A stretch of 64,000 nucleotides of DNA from an uncultured SAR86 cluster bacterium (GCA_902593675.1 CACJJI010000001.1:186001-250000); one strand, 5' to 3'. Positions 47,023 through 55,649 are shown, counted from the stretch's first letter. Notes: generated by a model from the letters alone, not told the origin. Made by a program: numbers and translations.

Positions 47023-47268
47023 TTAAGACTCCTTGATTGAGCCAAGATAGATGACTCCGAAGATAAGAGTCATTGAAAATGCAACAAATGGAGAATCTTT
47101 AGAATTGAGTATCTTATTTCTATAAATTACACACTCTATTAAATGAGCAAAAAATAACAAATAGAATACTCCTGATGCTACATAAAAAATCCAACCATTA
47201 AATGGTTCAAATAAATTGACAATTCCAAATGCCCAAAGGATTAACGTAATTATATATGGAGCTTTCAT
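47023..47268 (-). CDS. Small DUF1145-like membrane protein
   Basis: An 81-residue protein with three hydrophobic segments (residues 3-19, 26-48, 61-77). The pattern IVNLFEPFNGW in the first loop and LLFFAHLIECVIYRNKI in the second resembles DUF1145 (YhhL-like) proteins; this is a pattern match by eye. Its ATG overlaps the TetR stop by 1 bp and it ends 3 bp before the MATE gene, so it belongs to the same transcript. Confidence 0.6.
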   Translation of the reverse strand: MKAPYIITLILWAFGIVNLFEPFNGWIFYVASGVFYLLFFAHLIECVIYRNKILNSKDSPFVAFSMTLIFGVIYLGSIKES

Positions 47269-47867
47269 TAAAACCTTTGAAAGTTTGTTGAATACATTCT
47301 TTCAATCATTTTTTCAATAAATGGTTGAATCTTTGCGTATGATTCATTGTCTGTAATTGCATACCATTGATGCAGGTAAAACAATGATCCGAAAAGAAAA
47401 TTACGATACTCATCAGGATTCCCAAAAATCATAGAACCATCACTTTGGCCCTTTTTAAACCAACTTGTCCAAATTTTATACTGATTGACTTCATTAGATT
47501 TTATCATGTCATATTTTGCAAATTCAGAAAGCGATTTTGGAAGTTGCATTAAGAGTGTGAGGCCATTAATAGCCATAGCTTTATTTGTATAAGTTTTAAT
47601 CTTCTCTAAATGATTTACATCCATTTTATTTATGGATCCGATTAATCTATCAAGCTGTGATTGAATAGAAAGAATGACCTCAATAAATAGATCGCCTTTA
47701 CTTGAAAAATAATAGTAAATAGATTTATCAGTTAAACCTATAGACTTGGTTATCTGCTCAAGCTTTGTGTGGTGATAGCCATGTTTTGAAAATACCGAAA
47801 TAGCAGAGTCAAGAATTAAATCTTTTTTCTTAATTCGCTTTGGAGTATTTTTGCTATTTAATTCCAT
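47268..47867 (-). CDS. TetR/AcrR-family transcriptional regulator
   Basis: Repressor-type protein of 199 residues. The N-terminal helix-turn-helix reads KKDLILDSAISVFSKHGYHHTKLEQITKSIGLTDKSIYYYFSSKGDLF, matching the TetR signature, with an all-helical ligand domain after it. Upstream of the DUF1145-like and MATE genes in the same direction and only 30 bp downstream of the GPH symporter. The ligand is unknown; regulation of the MATE exporter or of the hydrolase genes is likely from position. Confidence 0.9.
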   Translation of the reverse strand: MELNSKNTPKRIKKKDLILDSAISVFSKHGYHHTKLEQITKSIGLTDKSIYYYFSSKGDLFIEVILSIQSQLDRLIGSINKMDVNHLEKIKTYTNKAMAINGLTLLMQLPKSLSEFAKYDMIKSNEVNQYKIWTSWFKKGQSDGSMIFGNPDEYRNFLFGSLFYLHQWYAITDNESYAKIQPFIEKMIERMYSTNFQRF

Positions 47868-47897
47868 TGTGATTAATTATAAAACCTTGTTAATAAA

Positions 47898-49301
47898 TTA
47901 CCTAACTTCTAACTGAGATAGAATATTCTTATGTCTTTGTCGATCAATTTTATAGAAAGAAAATATTCCAAATGGAATAATCATCATCACAGCAACAAAA
48001 GGACCTTGAACCATCGCTAAACTAAATATTTGACCATCATTAGGAAAAACTTCGGACCCCTGAGGGAAACCAATAAATTCCAGCGCCAAACCAGCTACCA
48101 AAATGCCTAACCCAGTATTCAACTTCCCTATTAACGAGCTAGAAGCGTACATCAAACCTTGTTGGCCAATTTTACTCTCAAGCTCAACCTCATCACTGAT
48201 ATCACCTAACATTGATTCACGTATGATAGCGCTTGATGATAAGCAGGTATTAGCTATATATATAAAAGGAGCTAAGGCAAAAAATAGATTCCAAGAACCA
48301 GAGTCTGGAAGAATATCATTTAAATAAAGAACTATTGGTATTGGCGGAATCAATGCAGCAAAGGCTATGGCAAATAGCAAAATGGATCTCTTTTCTAAAA
48401 ATAAAACTAATCTTGGTATCAGCAAAAATGCACTAAATGTTGATAAAGCATAAATACCTAGGAATGAAGCTATCATGATAGATTTAAACTCCCAGAAATA
48501 AGTATTCATATAAATTTGCAGTGAGCTGTTTAAACCCCAACTTACAGCAATAAATAAATACCCAAAGAAGAAAATTTGAAATGATTTATTTTTTAGGGCT
48601 ATAAAAATTTGCGAAAAGATTAATTTTAAGTTAAATGAAATTTCATTATTTGATGAGGTATTTCTATATTTCAATGTTCCAAAATAAGTTACTAAAACAG
48701 AAATTGTCATCAAGGTGGCGCCAGTCATACCATAATAAATCCATGGTTCTGGGTTTTGAGTGCCTGGAATATATTCAGGAGTGTCTTTAAAAAAAACGGT
48801 ATAAGCCAAAAAAGCATTAAATAAGCCCCCCGCCCAACCAAACATTTCTCTGGCAGCAAATATAGAGGTTCTTTCTGTATAAGAACGGGACATTTCGCTT
48901 CCCAGAGATCTATGTGGAACATCAAATATAGTCATTCCAAGCCTAGTCAGGATGGTAAATGTTAGCATCCATAAGAATAAATATTGTTGTGATAAATCCC
49001 AAGATGATTGAATAGAAAAAAGCATAAAATATGACAACCCCATTGGAATTATTCCCAAGAGAAAATAAGGATGTCTTCTTCCTAAGCGATGATTTGTTCT
49101 GTCTGAGATAACCCCCATAATAGGATCGGTAAATGCGTCTACCATCAATGCAATAAATATTGCAAGACTTGCAAGGCCTGGTGTTAAACCTATTACATTA
49201 GAATAGAAAAATAAAAGAAAAAATGTAAAAGCATCGGCTTTAACACCGTTGGCAACAGCACCGGAGGCATAAAAGAATTTCTCTTTAGCTTGGATGGTCA
49301 T
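47898..49301 (-). CDS. GPH-family (MelB-like) cation:solute symporter
   Basis: MFS_2 member with twelve helices, 467 residues. The region around helices 2-3, MVDAFTDPIMGVISDRTNHRLGRRHPYFLLG, with D in VDAFTDP for cation binding, is the GPH signature seen in MelB and XylP. The N-terminus EKFFYASGAVANGVKADAFTFFLLFFYSNVIG also fits. Import of a sugar, glycoside or related small molecule with Na+ is expected but the substrate is not visible. Downstream of two hydrolases and a thioesterase in one strand run. Confidence 0.85.
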   Translation of the reverse strand: MTIQAKEKFFYASGAVANGVKADAFTFFLLFFYSNVIGLTPGLASLAIFIALMVDAFTDPIMGVISDRTNHRLGRRHPYFLLGIIPMGLSYFMLFSIQSSWDLSQQYLFLWMLTFTILTRLGMTIFDVPHRSLGSEMSRSYTERTSIFAAREMFGWAGGLFNAFLAYTVFFKDTPEYIPGTQNPEPWIYYGMTGATLMTISVLVTYFGTLKYRNTSSNNEISFNLKLIFSQIFIALKNKSFQIFFFGYLFIAVSWGLNSSLQIYMNTYFWEFKSIMIASFLGIYALSTFSAFLLIPRLVLFLEKRSILLFAIAFAALIPPIPIVLYLNDILPDSGSWNLFFALAPFIYIANTCLSSSAIIRESMLGDISDEVELESKIGQQGLMYASSSLIGKLNTGLGILVAGLALEFIGFPQGSEVFPNDGQIFSLAMVQGPFVAVMMIIPFGIFSFYKIDRQRHKNILSQLEVR

Positions 49302-49353
49302 GGATCAATATTGTATAGATTTATTTCAGATAAAAAGCTTATTAAAAAAAATT

Positions 49354-50298
49354 TTATCTACCCAGAAAACTAATAAGTTGATTTTGAAACTTTGCATATG
49401 ATTCCTCATCAAGCAAGTGCCCCATTCCTGAGATAATTTCTAATTCACTAAATTGAATAAGATCTTTAGCAGAATAAGCATTTTTAACATTAATTAGCGG
49501 ATCAATATCTCCATGAATAATTAAAGTTGGTGTATTAATTGACTTAAGTAGTTCCTTTCTATTTTTTGAACCGATAATCGCGGCCATTTGTCTAAGAAAT
49601 CCTCCATCATCACCACCCCTTTCTATATAAGCTGTCATATTATTTCTAAATTGAGGCGTATCATAGTCTTTTCCTGGGGTGCCTATAAGTTCAAATAATT
49701 TTATGGATTGATCAATTCTTCCTTCGATATCATCTTTGGCCGCAGATCTTTTAAGTAACTGCTGAGTGACCTTGAACTTAGGACCATTAAATGGATTTGG
49801 AGTTGAGGCCGTTGAAGAGATCATCGTAAAAGATTTTGCTCTTTTGGGATGCTGAGCAACTAATACCTGGGAAATCATTCCTCCCATTGACATACCTAAA
49901 ATATGAGCAGAATCAATCTTTAAATGATCAAGCACGGCTATACCATCTGAGGCCATATCCTCAATGGTATATTCAGAGCTAATTGGAATAAATAAAAAAT
50001 ATTTTAAGTAATTTAATGCTAGAGATGGCTTGGATGAAAAGCGACTAGATAATCCAACATCTCGATTGTCAAATACTATAGGTCTAAAGTTATTTTCTTG
50101 TAAATCACTAATTAAAAAATCTGGCCATAACGTCAATTGAGCGCCAAGGCCTGTTACTAAAAGAATTGGAGTTGCATTTTTTGGACCATAGTCTCTATAG
50201 GCAATATCAATTGATTTATTTTTTGCAAAACCTTCTTCAAAGGAAAACGCATTAATGGAAAATATTAAAAGTAAAAAAAATAAATTTTTACAATGCAT
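49354..50298 (-). CDS. Alpha/beta hydrolase with signal peptide
   Basis: Exported hydrolase, 314 residues. Signal peptide MHCKNLFFLLLIFSINAFSF; nucleophile elbow ILGMSMGGM with S137; acid in LIIHGDIDPLI and histidine in SGMGHLLDEE. Oxyanion-hole loop LLVTGLGAQL. The fold class includes esterases, lipases and haloalkane dehalogenases; an ester is the simplest substrate. Overlaps the DUF3089 gene by 11 bp. Confidence 0.85.
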   Translation of the reverse strand: MHCKNLFFLLLIFSINAFSFEEGFAKNKSIDIAYRDYGPKNATPILLVTGLGAQLTLWPDFLISDLQENNFRPIVFDNRDVGLSSRFSSKPSLALNYLKYFLFIPISSEYTIEDMASDGIAVLDHLKIDSAHILGMSMGGMISQVLVAQHPKRAKSFTMISSTASTPNPFNGPKFKVTQQLLKRSAAKDDIEGRIDQSIKLFELIGTPGKDYDTPQFRNNMTAYIERGGDDGGFLRQMAAIIGSKNRKELLKSINTPTLIIHGDIDPLINVKNAYSAKDLIQFSELEIISGMGHLLDEESYAKFQNQLISFLGR

Positions 50299-51394
50299 AA
50301 GCTTTTGCTCTTAATTTAACGTTCTCTCTAATTGCGCCCCAAAAAAGGGACATATCAAAATTATGGAGATCTCCCTCATTCGCGAATCTTTCAATTTTGT
50401 CTATTAGGGAGCCTTTTGTTTCAACCAAAAAATTTGTAGAGACTCTGGCCTCAAAAGTTAAGTCAGATATAGCTTCGATAGAAAGTTTAGAATAAGTATT
50501 CTTAGTAGCGTAATAATCTGCAAGGGATAACTTATCTGATTTTAATCTAATAGGAGTATTATTTGGATCAATCATCCAATCATGACTGGCATTCCAAGAA
50601 AATGGATTTTGGCAAACTAGAGCTTGCTCCATTGGCTCAAGAGTCCAGCCATTTGGAGTCCAGAACACAGATTTTGCTCTATTTCGTCTAAATCCTTCTA
50701 TGCCTGTGCACCATGAAATGATTGTCTGTTGATCATCACTAGAGTTAGAAATTGAAAGATCGGGGTATAACTGATCAAAGTATTTTGTGGGTAATATGTA
50801 TCCGATTAAATATGCTGCTATAAAATTTTTTTTAGCACCTGATTTAGATACATATTCATTTACCAACCTTTGCCCATGCAATGCTCCTTGACTGTGCCCT
50901 GCTATAAAAAATGGCTTGCCATTATTATGCTTTTCCATAAATACCTCAAAGGCATTCGATAAATCTGAGTAAGCTAAATCTAATGCTTTGCATCCATTAT
51001 TAGCTTCAGCATCAAAAAAAGAAAAGTAAGTCGCCTGACGATAATATGGCGCATAGACATTACAGGTTTCTGAAAATGCAGATGCTTGAGTTGCTAAATG
51101 ACTGCCAGTTCTCTCATAGGCTGCTGAAGTCTCATCAATGGGTGCATTCCATTGCTTTTCAAAATATCCTGTTGGATGAATAAAGAAAACATCAATCTCT
51201 TTATCATTAAGTGACGGCGGATTATCAGGTGATAAATTTTGAAATCCATCCTTACCTGGGAATGCTGCCCAGCTCTGAGTTTCAAAATAATTTGGTTCTA
51301 TTGGGAGATTGTCAGAATTAAAGTTTATTTCAGGTTTAAGGCTTTGAATAAATTCAAAATTGTTGTTCCATGGGCTTAATTTTTTTTTAGTCAT
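50288..51394 (-). CDS. DUF3089-family alpha/beta hydrolase-like protein
   Basis: 368 residues. Family motifs IDVFFIHPTGYFEKQWN, NVYAPYYRQATYFSFF and the elbow IAGHSQGALHGQRLV, a serine-hydrolase GxSxG. HDWMIDPNNTPI lies nearer the C-terminus. No signal peptide is seen, which is notable beside an exported partner. Natural substrates of the family are not known. Starts 4 bp after the thioesterase stop. Confidence 0.82.
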   Translation of the reverse strand: MTKKKLSPWNNNFEFIQSLKPEINFNSDNLPIEPNYFETQSWAAFPGKDGFQNLSPDNPPSLNDKEIDVFFIHPTGYFEKQWNAPIDETSAAYERTGSHLATQASAFSETCNVYAPYYRQATYFSFFDAEANNGCKALDLAYSDLSNAFEVFMEKHNNGKPFFIAGHSQGALHGQRLVNEYVSKSGAKKNFIAAYLIGYILPTKYFDQLYPDLSISNSSDDQQTIISWCTGIEGFRRNRAKSVFWTPNGWTLEPMEQALVCQNPFSWNASHDWMIDPNNTPIRLKSDKLSLADYYATKNTYSKLSIEAISDLTFEARVSTNFLVETKGSLIDKIERFANEGDLHNFDMSLFWGAIRENVKLRAKAYAL

Positions 51395-51398
51395 TGGA

Positions 51399-51803
51399 TT
51401 ATAGTTTTAAAAATTTGTTTGTTGCTGTGGCCGTTGCAACTAACCTATCACCTTGATGTAATTGAGCAGATGTAAAAGAAATACTTTTACCCACCTTATT
51501 AATGGTTGCTGATGAGGTAAATTTACCAGGAGTGCCTGGAGCTAAAAAATTAACATTAATGTTTAAAGTTAATGGATTGTATTCACCATTGGTTTTGAAG
51601 ATCAATAGATGCGCCATAGATGTATCAAGCATCGCTGTAATAAAACCACCTTGAACAAAAGCACCATCTGAATGAGTCAGCTCTTCCCCAATATCAAAAT
51701 GAATTGTCATTGATTCTTTTTTTTCATCAAAAGCAACATCATGTGCACCTAGAATAGTAAGAAATTTTGGTGGCTTGCTAAGGTCTATTTTTGAGGATGT
51801 CAT
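51399..51803 (-). CDS. PaaI-type hotdog-fold acyl-CoA thioesterase
   Basis: 134 residues from ATG 51803. The track extends to 52004, but that part overlaps the divergent serine hydrolase gene by 150 bp and its sequence (rich in Leu/Phe/Cys) is not thioesterase-like. HSDGAFVQGGFITAMLDTSMAH is the PaaI/YbgC-related active-site stretch (helix with Asp), and NINVNFLAPG and GKSISFTSAQLHQGDRLVATATAT are the later strands. Likely hydrolyses acyl-CoA. First gene of the minus run down to MATE. Confidence 0.85.
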   Translation of the reverse strand: MTSSKIDLSKPPKFLTILGAHDVAFDEKKESMTIHFDIGEELTHSDGAFVQGGFITAMLDTSMAHLLIFKTNGEYNPLTLNINVNFLAPGTPGKFTSSATINKVGKSISFTSAQLHQGDRLVATATATNKFLKL

Positions 51804-51852
51804 TGAATGTTTTGTGTAATAGAATGGTTGAAATAAATTATAGGGGAATTCT

Positions 51853-53175
51853 ATGAGAATCTTTATATCAATATTGATATTTTTTTTTATTTCAGCGCAA
51901 ATTAACGCAAGCTCACTTGATGCAAATGACAAAAATAAAATAACAAAGCATTTCAATGCATATGTAGATAATGGCAGCCTTCCAAATGTTTCAATTTTAA
52001 TCAAAAAAGATAATAAAGAAATTTATCGTCACCATCATGGTTTTGCAGATATAGATAATGAAATTTCTGTTAGTGACAAAACAGTTTATAGGATTTACTC
52101 AATGACAAAACCAGTAACTGGTGTTGCGATAATGCAATTAGTGGAGAATGGACAACTAAGACTTAACGATAGAGTTTCAAAGTATATTCCAGCATTCAAA
52201 AATACAAAAGTGATCAATCTTGAGTTCCAAGATTATGTTGTGAAGCCAAAAAGAGAAATTACCATTAGAGATCTTTTAACTCATACAAGCGGTTTGACTT
52301 ATAGCTGGGCAGGAGAAGGCCCAGTTAATCAAATTTACAGAAAATATAATATTCGACCTTATTACTTCGGCGCCCTAGATGCAGAGTTGAATAAATTTCC
52401 AGGTAATACTTGTCAATTTGCTGCAGCTGCAGCTAGCGCCCCCCTCCTACATAATCCAGGTGAAAAATGGTCATATGGAATAAATATGGATGTTTTAGGT
52501 TGCGTTGTGGAAGTTATCACAAAAATGACATTTGCTGAGTATTTGAAAAAAAATATCTTTGATCCACTTAATCTTAAAAGCATAAGCTTTGCTGTAAATC
52601 CTGATGATAGAGATCACTTTACAACACTCTATACCTCGGGAGCATTTTCTAGAGATGGCGAAATTGTTGCCCCATCGGGATTAAATCAAGCAGAGCTAAT
52701 GTTCTCAAAAGACCTTAGATCAATTGATGCGTTTGATAAGTCTCCATATTTAACAAATTCATCAAAATTATTTGATGGTGGGTCAGGTCTAGTTTCAAAT
52801 ATTGATGATTACAGTAAATTTGCAGAGATGCTCTTAAATGGAGGAGAATTGAATGGCGTCAGAATTCTAAGCAAGGCTTCTGTAGATTTAATGTCTATGA
52901 ATCATCTTTCAGATGACATTCTTTCTGATGGTGCTGCTTTTGGATTAAAGGGTATTGGAATGGGATTAACAGTTGGAACAATCATGGACCCCGGTTTAGC
53001 GGGTACTTATTCTGTGATGGGAGAGTTTTTTTGGGGAGGAGCTGCTAGCACAATATTTTGGGTAGATAAAAAAAATAATGTCACGGCTACAATGATGACC
53101 CAATACATGCCTTCAGATAAATATCCATTACGCGAAGAGTTGAAAACTCTGCTGTATTCTGGATTGAGTAACTAA
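51853..53175 (+). CDS. Exported serine hydrolase of the beta-lactamase/EstB family
   Basis: Class C beta-lactamase-related fold, 440 residues. Signal peptide MRIFISILIFFFISAQINAS; S83 and K86 in YSMTKPVTG form the SxxK pair; TIRDLLTHTSGLTYSW and WSYGINMDVLG carry the further family segments. Members of this group are mostly esterases and transesterases acting on short esters; beta-lactam hydrolysis cannot be assumed. Divergent from the thioesterase, and its stop is 3 bp from the tRNA gene end. Confidence 0.88.
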   Translation: MRIFISILIFFFISAQINASSLDANDKNKITKHFNAYVDNGSLPNVSILIKKDNKEIYRHHHGFADIDNEISVSDKTVYRIYSMTKPVTGVAIMQLVENGQLRLNDRVSKYIPAFKNTKVINLEFQDYVVKPKREITIRDLLTHTSGLTYSWAGEGPVNQIYRKYNIRPYYFGALDAELNKFPGNTCQFAAAAASAPLLHNPGEKWSYGINMDVLGCVVEVITKMTFAEYLKKNIFDPLNLKSISFAVNPDDRDHFTTLYTSGAFSRDGEIVAPSGLNQAELMFSKDLRSIDAFDKSPYLTNSSKLFDGGSGLVSNIDDYSKFAEMLLNGGELNGVRILSKASVDLMSMNHLSDDILSDGAAFGLKGIGMGLTVGTIMDPGLAGTYSVMGEFFWGGAASTIFWVDKKNNVTATMMTQYMPSDKYPLREELKTLLYSGLSN

Positions 53176-53178
53176 AAC

Positions 53179-53268
53179 TGGCGGAGAGACAGGGATTCGA
53201 ACCCTGGAAACCCGCGAAGGTTTGCTGGTTTTCAAGACCAGTGCATTCAACCGCTCTGCCATCTCTCC
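53179..53268 (-). tRNA. tRNA-Ser (anticodon UGA)
   Basis: Read on the minus strand: acceptor GGAGAGA pairs with TCTCTCC, discriminator G and an encoded CCA (53181-53179). The anticodon loop CTTGAAA inside the CTGGT/ACCAG stem gives TGA. The long variable arm (AAACCTTCGCGGGTTT) and T-arm GGTTCGAATCC are those of a class II serine tRNA. 90 nt. The 66-aa minus ORF over it in the track is an artefact. Confidence 0.97.
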
Positions 53269-53285
53269 GTTCCTTTGGATAAAGC

Positions 53286-53313
53286 ATTTTAAAGACTTTT
53301 AGAAATAAGTAAA
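53286..53313 (-). promoter_or_regulatory. Probable tRNA-Ser promoter
   Basis: On the minus strand, TTTACT (53313-53308) and TAAAAT (53291-53286) are separated by 16 nt and matched to consensus at about 4 and 5 of 6 positions. Transcription would start near 53279, some 10 nt ahead of the mature tRNA 5' end at 53268. Confidence 0.55.
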
Positions 53314-53334
53314 CGATACTTTATTTGCTCTAGA

Positions 53335-53363
53335 TTGACATAAATGGTCTATATTTGTTTAAT
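53335..53363 (+). promoter_or_regulatory. Near-consensus sigma-70 promoter for the DUF4177 gene
   Basis: A perfect TTGACA (53335-53340), exactly 17 nt spacer, and TTTAAT (53358-53363, 5 of 6). It is the best-matching promoter I found in the window. The start would be near 53370, giving an untranslated leader of about 83 nt before the ATG at 53453. Confidence 0.7.
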
Positions 53364-53369
53364 AAACAT

Positions 53370-53452
53370 ATCGTTCATCCTATTCTTGGGACGGAAGTAA
53401 GTAATGATACTGAAGGAACGCATCTTATTGCCAACCGGCAGGAGATGAAAAA
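53370..53452 (+). promoter_or_regulatory. GGA-rich, possibly structured leader of the DUF4177 gene
   Basis: The expected leader holds four GGA motifs (53389-53391, 53393-53395, 53415-53417, 53441-53443), the last being the Shine-Dalgarno. CGTTC (53372-53376) can pair with GAACG (53416-53420) to close a domain, and TGCC/GGCA (53429-53440, loop AACC) forms a small hairpin directly before the Shine-Dalgarno. Its base composition is far less AT-rich than the surroundings. CsrA/RsmA-type control is a reasonable guess. I cannot name a known leader family. Confidence 0.5.
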
Positions 53453-53668
53453 ATGACTAAATGGGAATATAAAGTTGTTGATCATAGCAATTCAACTGCA
53501 ATGGGTTACTCGAATGAGGAAACAGAAGCATTTAAAATTGAATATAAGGATGCTGTCCATTGGAAATATGAAATGTCTAGGATTGAATTAAATAAGCTTG
53601 GTCAAGAAGGCTGGGAATTAGTCACTCAAGATGGGGCGAGTCAAATCTATCTGAGACGCCCAATATAA
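53453..53668 (+). CDS. DUF4177-family small protein
   Basis: 71 residues. The start MTKWEYKVVDH, the stretch IELNKLGQEGWELV and the end QIYLRRPI are the DUF4177 pattern (beta strand, helix, GWELV turn, strand). Cytoplasmic, function unknown. The extra middle piece NSTAMGYSNEETEAFKIEYKD is longer than usual. It has the best promoter of the window, which suggests abundant expression. The membrane protein gene follows 4 bp downstream and may be co-transcribed. Confidence 0.85.
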   Translation: MTKWEYKVVDHSNSTAMGYSNEETEAFKIEYKDAVHWKYEMSRIELNKLGQEGWELVTQDGASQIYLRRPI

Positions 53669-53672
53669 AGTA

Positions 53673-54269
53673 ATGACATTAGAGGAGTTAAGGGTAATAA
53701 CAATCGTATATGTTAGTGCCCTTGCCCCTCTAATTATTTATTTTTATAAAAAAAATAAAATCCCGCTATGGGTTCCATCAATATACTTAGGTTCTTTTCT
53801 TGTATGCGCATTAGGCTGGGAACTTTGGTTTACCTATGGGTGGGTTGATGGAGATCCGGTTAACTTACGAAGATCAGAAGCATTAAATCAATGGATTCCC
53901 ATTCATTTAAACTGGCTTTTGAACTCGATGGCAGATGCTGGGACAATTTCATTAGGTGGCTTATGGCTAATGTGGAAGTACAGTGGAAAAAGTAGTCAGG
54001 TTTTCCAACAATGGAGCTGGCCTGCATTTAGCATCTTATTTGTGTGGTGCATAGCACAAAATCTTTTTGTAGAACTATTTTTGTATCATGATCAATTATC
54101 TGAGGGCAAGCTTCTATCATGGGCGCCTCTATCTCCAACTGGTCAATTTTATAACCCGCTGCTATTTGAATTCAATCAGAGAAGCGTCATGCTTCAAACA
54201 CAATTACCTTGGTTGATTATGTCTCCAATCTTATACAAAGCAGCTATCATTCTGGCTAGAAAATCTTAA
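53673..54269 (+). CDS. Integral membrane protein of unknown family
   Basis: 198 residues with about five hydrophobic segments (near residues 8-24, 32-50, 80-100, 112-135 and 178-195). I do not recognise it. Tryptophan-rich motifs such as LGWELWFTYGWVDGD and WIPIHLNWLLNSMADAGT stand out, and the acidic loop between segments 2 and 3 is conserved-looking. It follows the DUF4177 gene by 4 bp. The 92-bp gap after it contains a short hairpin CCTAT/ATAGG near the next gene's start. Confidence 0.7.
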   Translation: MTLEELRVITIVYVSALAPLIIYFYKKNKIPLWVPSIYLGSFLVCALGWELWFTYGWVDGDPVNLRRSEALNQWIPIHLNWLLNSMADAGTISLGGLWLMWKYSGKSSQVFQQWSWPAFSILFVWCIAQNLFVELFLYHDQLSEGKLLSWAPLSPTGQFYNPLLFEFNQRSVMLQTQLPWLIMSPILYKAAIILARKS

Positions 54270-54361
54270 ATAATTTGGCCTAAACCTCTTTACTAAGTCG
54301 AGATATCAAATAGAAAATTTTACAATTAAAAAACCCTATCTAATAGGTGTATTATCAATAA

Positions 54362-55648
54362 ATGAGTACTGAGCAACACAGGGTGATTGGTTTTTGGCGC
54401 GGCTGGTCTATAGCTGTGGGGTGTGCAATAGGATCCGGGATTTTTATGATGCCAACCATGTTGGCTCCATATGGAATGCTTGGATTTGGTGGCTGGTTGA
54501 TAGCTGGGAGCGGATCAATCTTAGTCGCCTTAACAATGGCAAAACTGGTAAAAAGAATTCCTAAAACTGGAGGACCATATGTTTATGTAAATGAAGGGCT
54601 TGGTAAATTCTCAGGATTTATAATTGCTTGGACGTATTGGATTTCATGTATTTCAGCAATAGCCGGGATATCGATTGCATTTGTAGGTTATTTAGGTTTT
54701 TTTATTCCTACAATATCAAATTCACCCATTCATTCATTGCTAGCATCGCTTGTTCTTGTATGGGCTATTATTATTCTCAATATTAGAAGCTTAGAAAACA
54801 GTTCTAAATTCCAGCTAATCTCTACTCTATTAAAATTATTGCCTCTAATTTTTATTATTTTTCTTGGCACAGCAAACTTTAATTTTGATAATCTACCAGA
54901 ACTCAATCCAACCGATCTTCACCCAATCTCTTTGCTAGCAACAGTCACAACTCTTGTGATGTGGTCATTTATTGGCATTGAGACTGCTACTGTCCCGGCT
55001 GATAATGTAATCAATCCTCAGGAAACCATTCCAAAAGTTTTGATTGCATCGGTTTTAACAATTCTAATTATTTATATCTTGGTAAGCTTCTCAATAGCAG
55101 CAATTGTGCCAGCCAGCGAGTTAATTAACTCATCTGCTCCTTTTGCGCTAGCAGCAACAAAAATTCTAGGCGTAACTGGGGGAACACTCATAAGTATTGG
55201 GGCCTTAATATCTACGCTTGGTTCATTAAATGCAAATACGCTTACCGCTGGTAATCTAAGTCTTGCAGCAGCAAGAGATGGGCTGCTTCCAAGAAAGTTT
55301 GTTTCGTTAACTGAAACTGGAACTCCTATTTATACATATCTTCTTACAGGAGTATTTGTAAGCATTCTGCTGATATTGAATTATACCAAAGGCATTGTGA
55401 ATGCTTTTGTATTTATGGCGATGCTTTCAACGTTGTCTACATTAATTGCCTATGCATTCTGCGCAATAGCTGAATTTAAATTTGCACAAACTGATCAAAA
55501 AAATCAAGCTAGGATTAATGCTCTTTTGTTATCATGTGGAACGTTTTTATACGCATTTTTTGCTATTTGGGGGGCTGGAATTGAAATGATAATTTATTCA
55601 CTTATTTTAATTATATTTGGGACACCTATTTACTTACTTAAAAAATAA
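54362..55648 (+). CDS. APC-family amino acid permease
   Basis: Twelve-helix transporter, 428 residues. Helix 1 carries the unwound substrate motif GCAIGSGIFMMP, helix 3 region VKRIPKTGGPYVYVNEGLGKFSGFIIAWTYWIS, and helix 6 MWSFIGIETATVPADNVINPQETIPK; these are typical of the basic-amino-acid/antiporter branch of APC. An amine or amino acid is the substrate, with no finer call possible. First gene of a three-gene unit with the DDAH-like hydrolase and the Rieske oxygenase (1-bp gaps), closed by a strong terminator. Confidence 0.87.
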   Translation: MSTEQHRVIGFWRGWSIAVGCAIGSGIFMMPTMLAPYGMLGFGGWLIAGSGSILVALTMAKLVKRIPKTGGPYVYVNEGLGKFSGFIIAWTYWISCISAIAGISIAFVGYLGFFIPTISNSPIHSLLASLVLVWAIIILNIRSLENSSKFQLISTLLKLLPLIFIIFLGTANFNFDNLPELNPTDLHPISLLATVTTLVMWSFIGIETATVPADNVINPQETIPKVLIASVLTILIIYILVSFSIAAIVPASELINSSAPFALAATKILGVTGGTLISIGALISTLGSLNANTLTAGNLSLAAARDGLLPRKFVSLTETGTPIYTYLLTGVFVSILLILNYTKGIVNAFVFMAMLSTLSTLIAYAFCAIAEFKFAQTDQKNQARINALLLSCGTFLYAFFAIWGAGIEMIIYSLILIIFGTPIYLLKK

Positions 55649-55649
55649 T

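Noticed and set aside
51804-52004. 67-residue N-terminal extension of the thioesterase ORF
   Set aside because: It overlaps the first 150 bp of the divergent serine hydrolase, including its signal peptide, and has no thioesterase-like sequence. The inner ATG at 51803 fits the family.
53087-53287. 66-aa minus-strand ORF
   Set aside because: It runs through the tRNA-Ser gene; its reading frame is an accident of the tRNA sequence.
53388-53455. Short reading frames in the DUF4177 leader (for example an ATG at 53404 or an open frame ending KK-stop)
   Set aside because: They have no ribosome-binding site of their own and no in-frame ATG that fits a peptide; a regulatory leader explains the sequence better.
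54335-54361. Hairpin CCTAT/ATAGG ahead of the permease start as a riboswitch
   Set aside because: The stem is only 5 bp with a 3-nt loop and there is no aptamer-like sequence.
55617-55649. Upstream start of the DDAH-like gene
   Set aside because: It lies within the permease; the ATG at 55650 directly follows the permease stop, as in the next gene pair.
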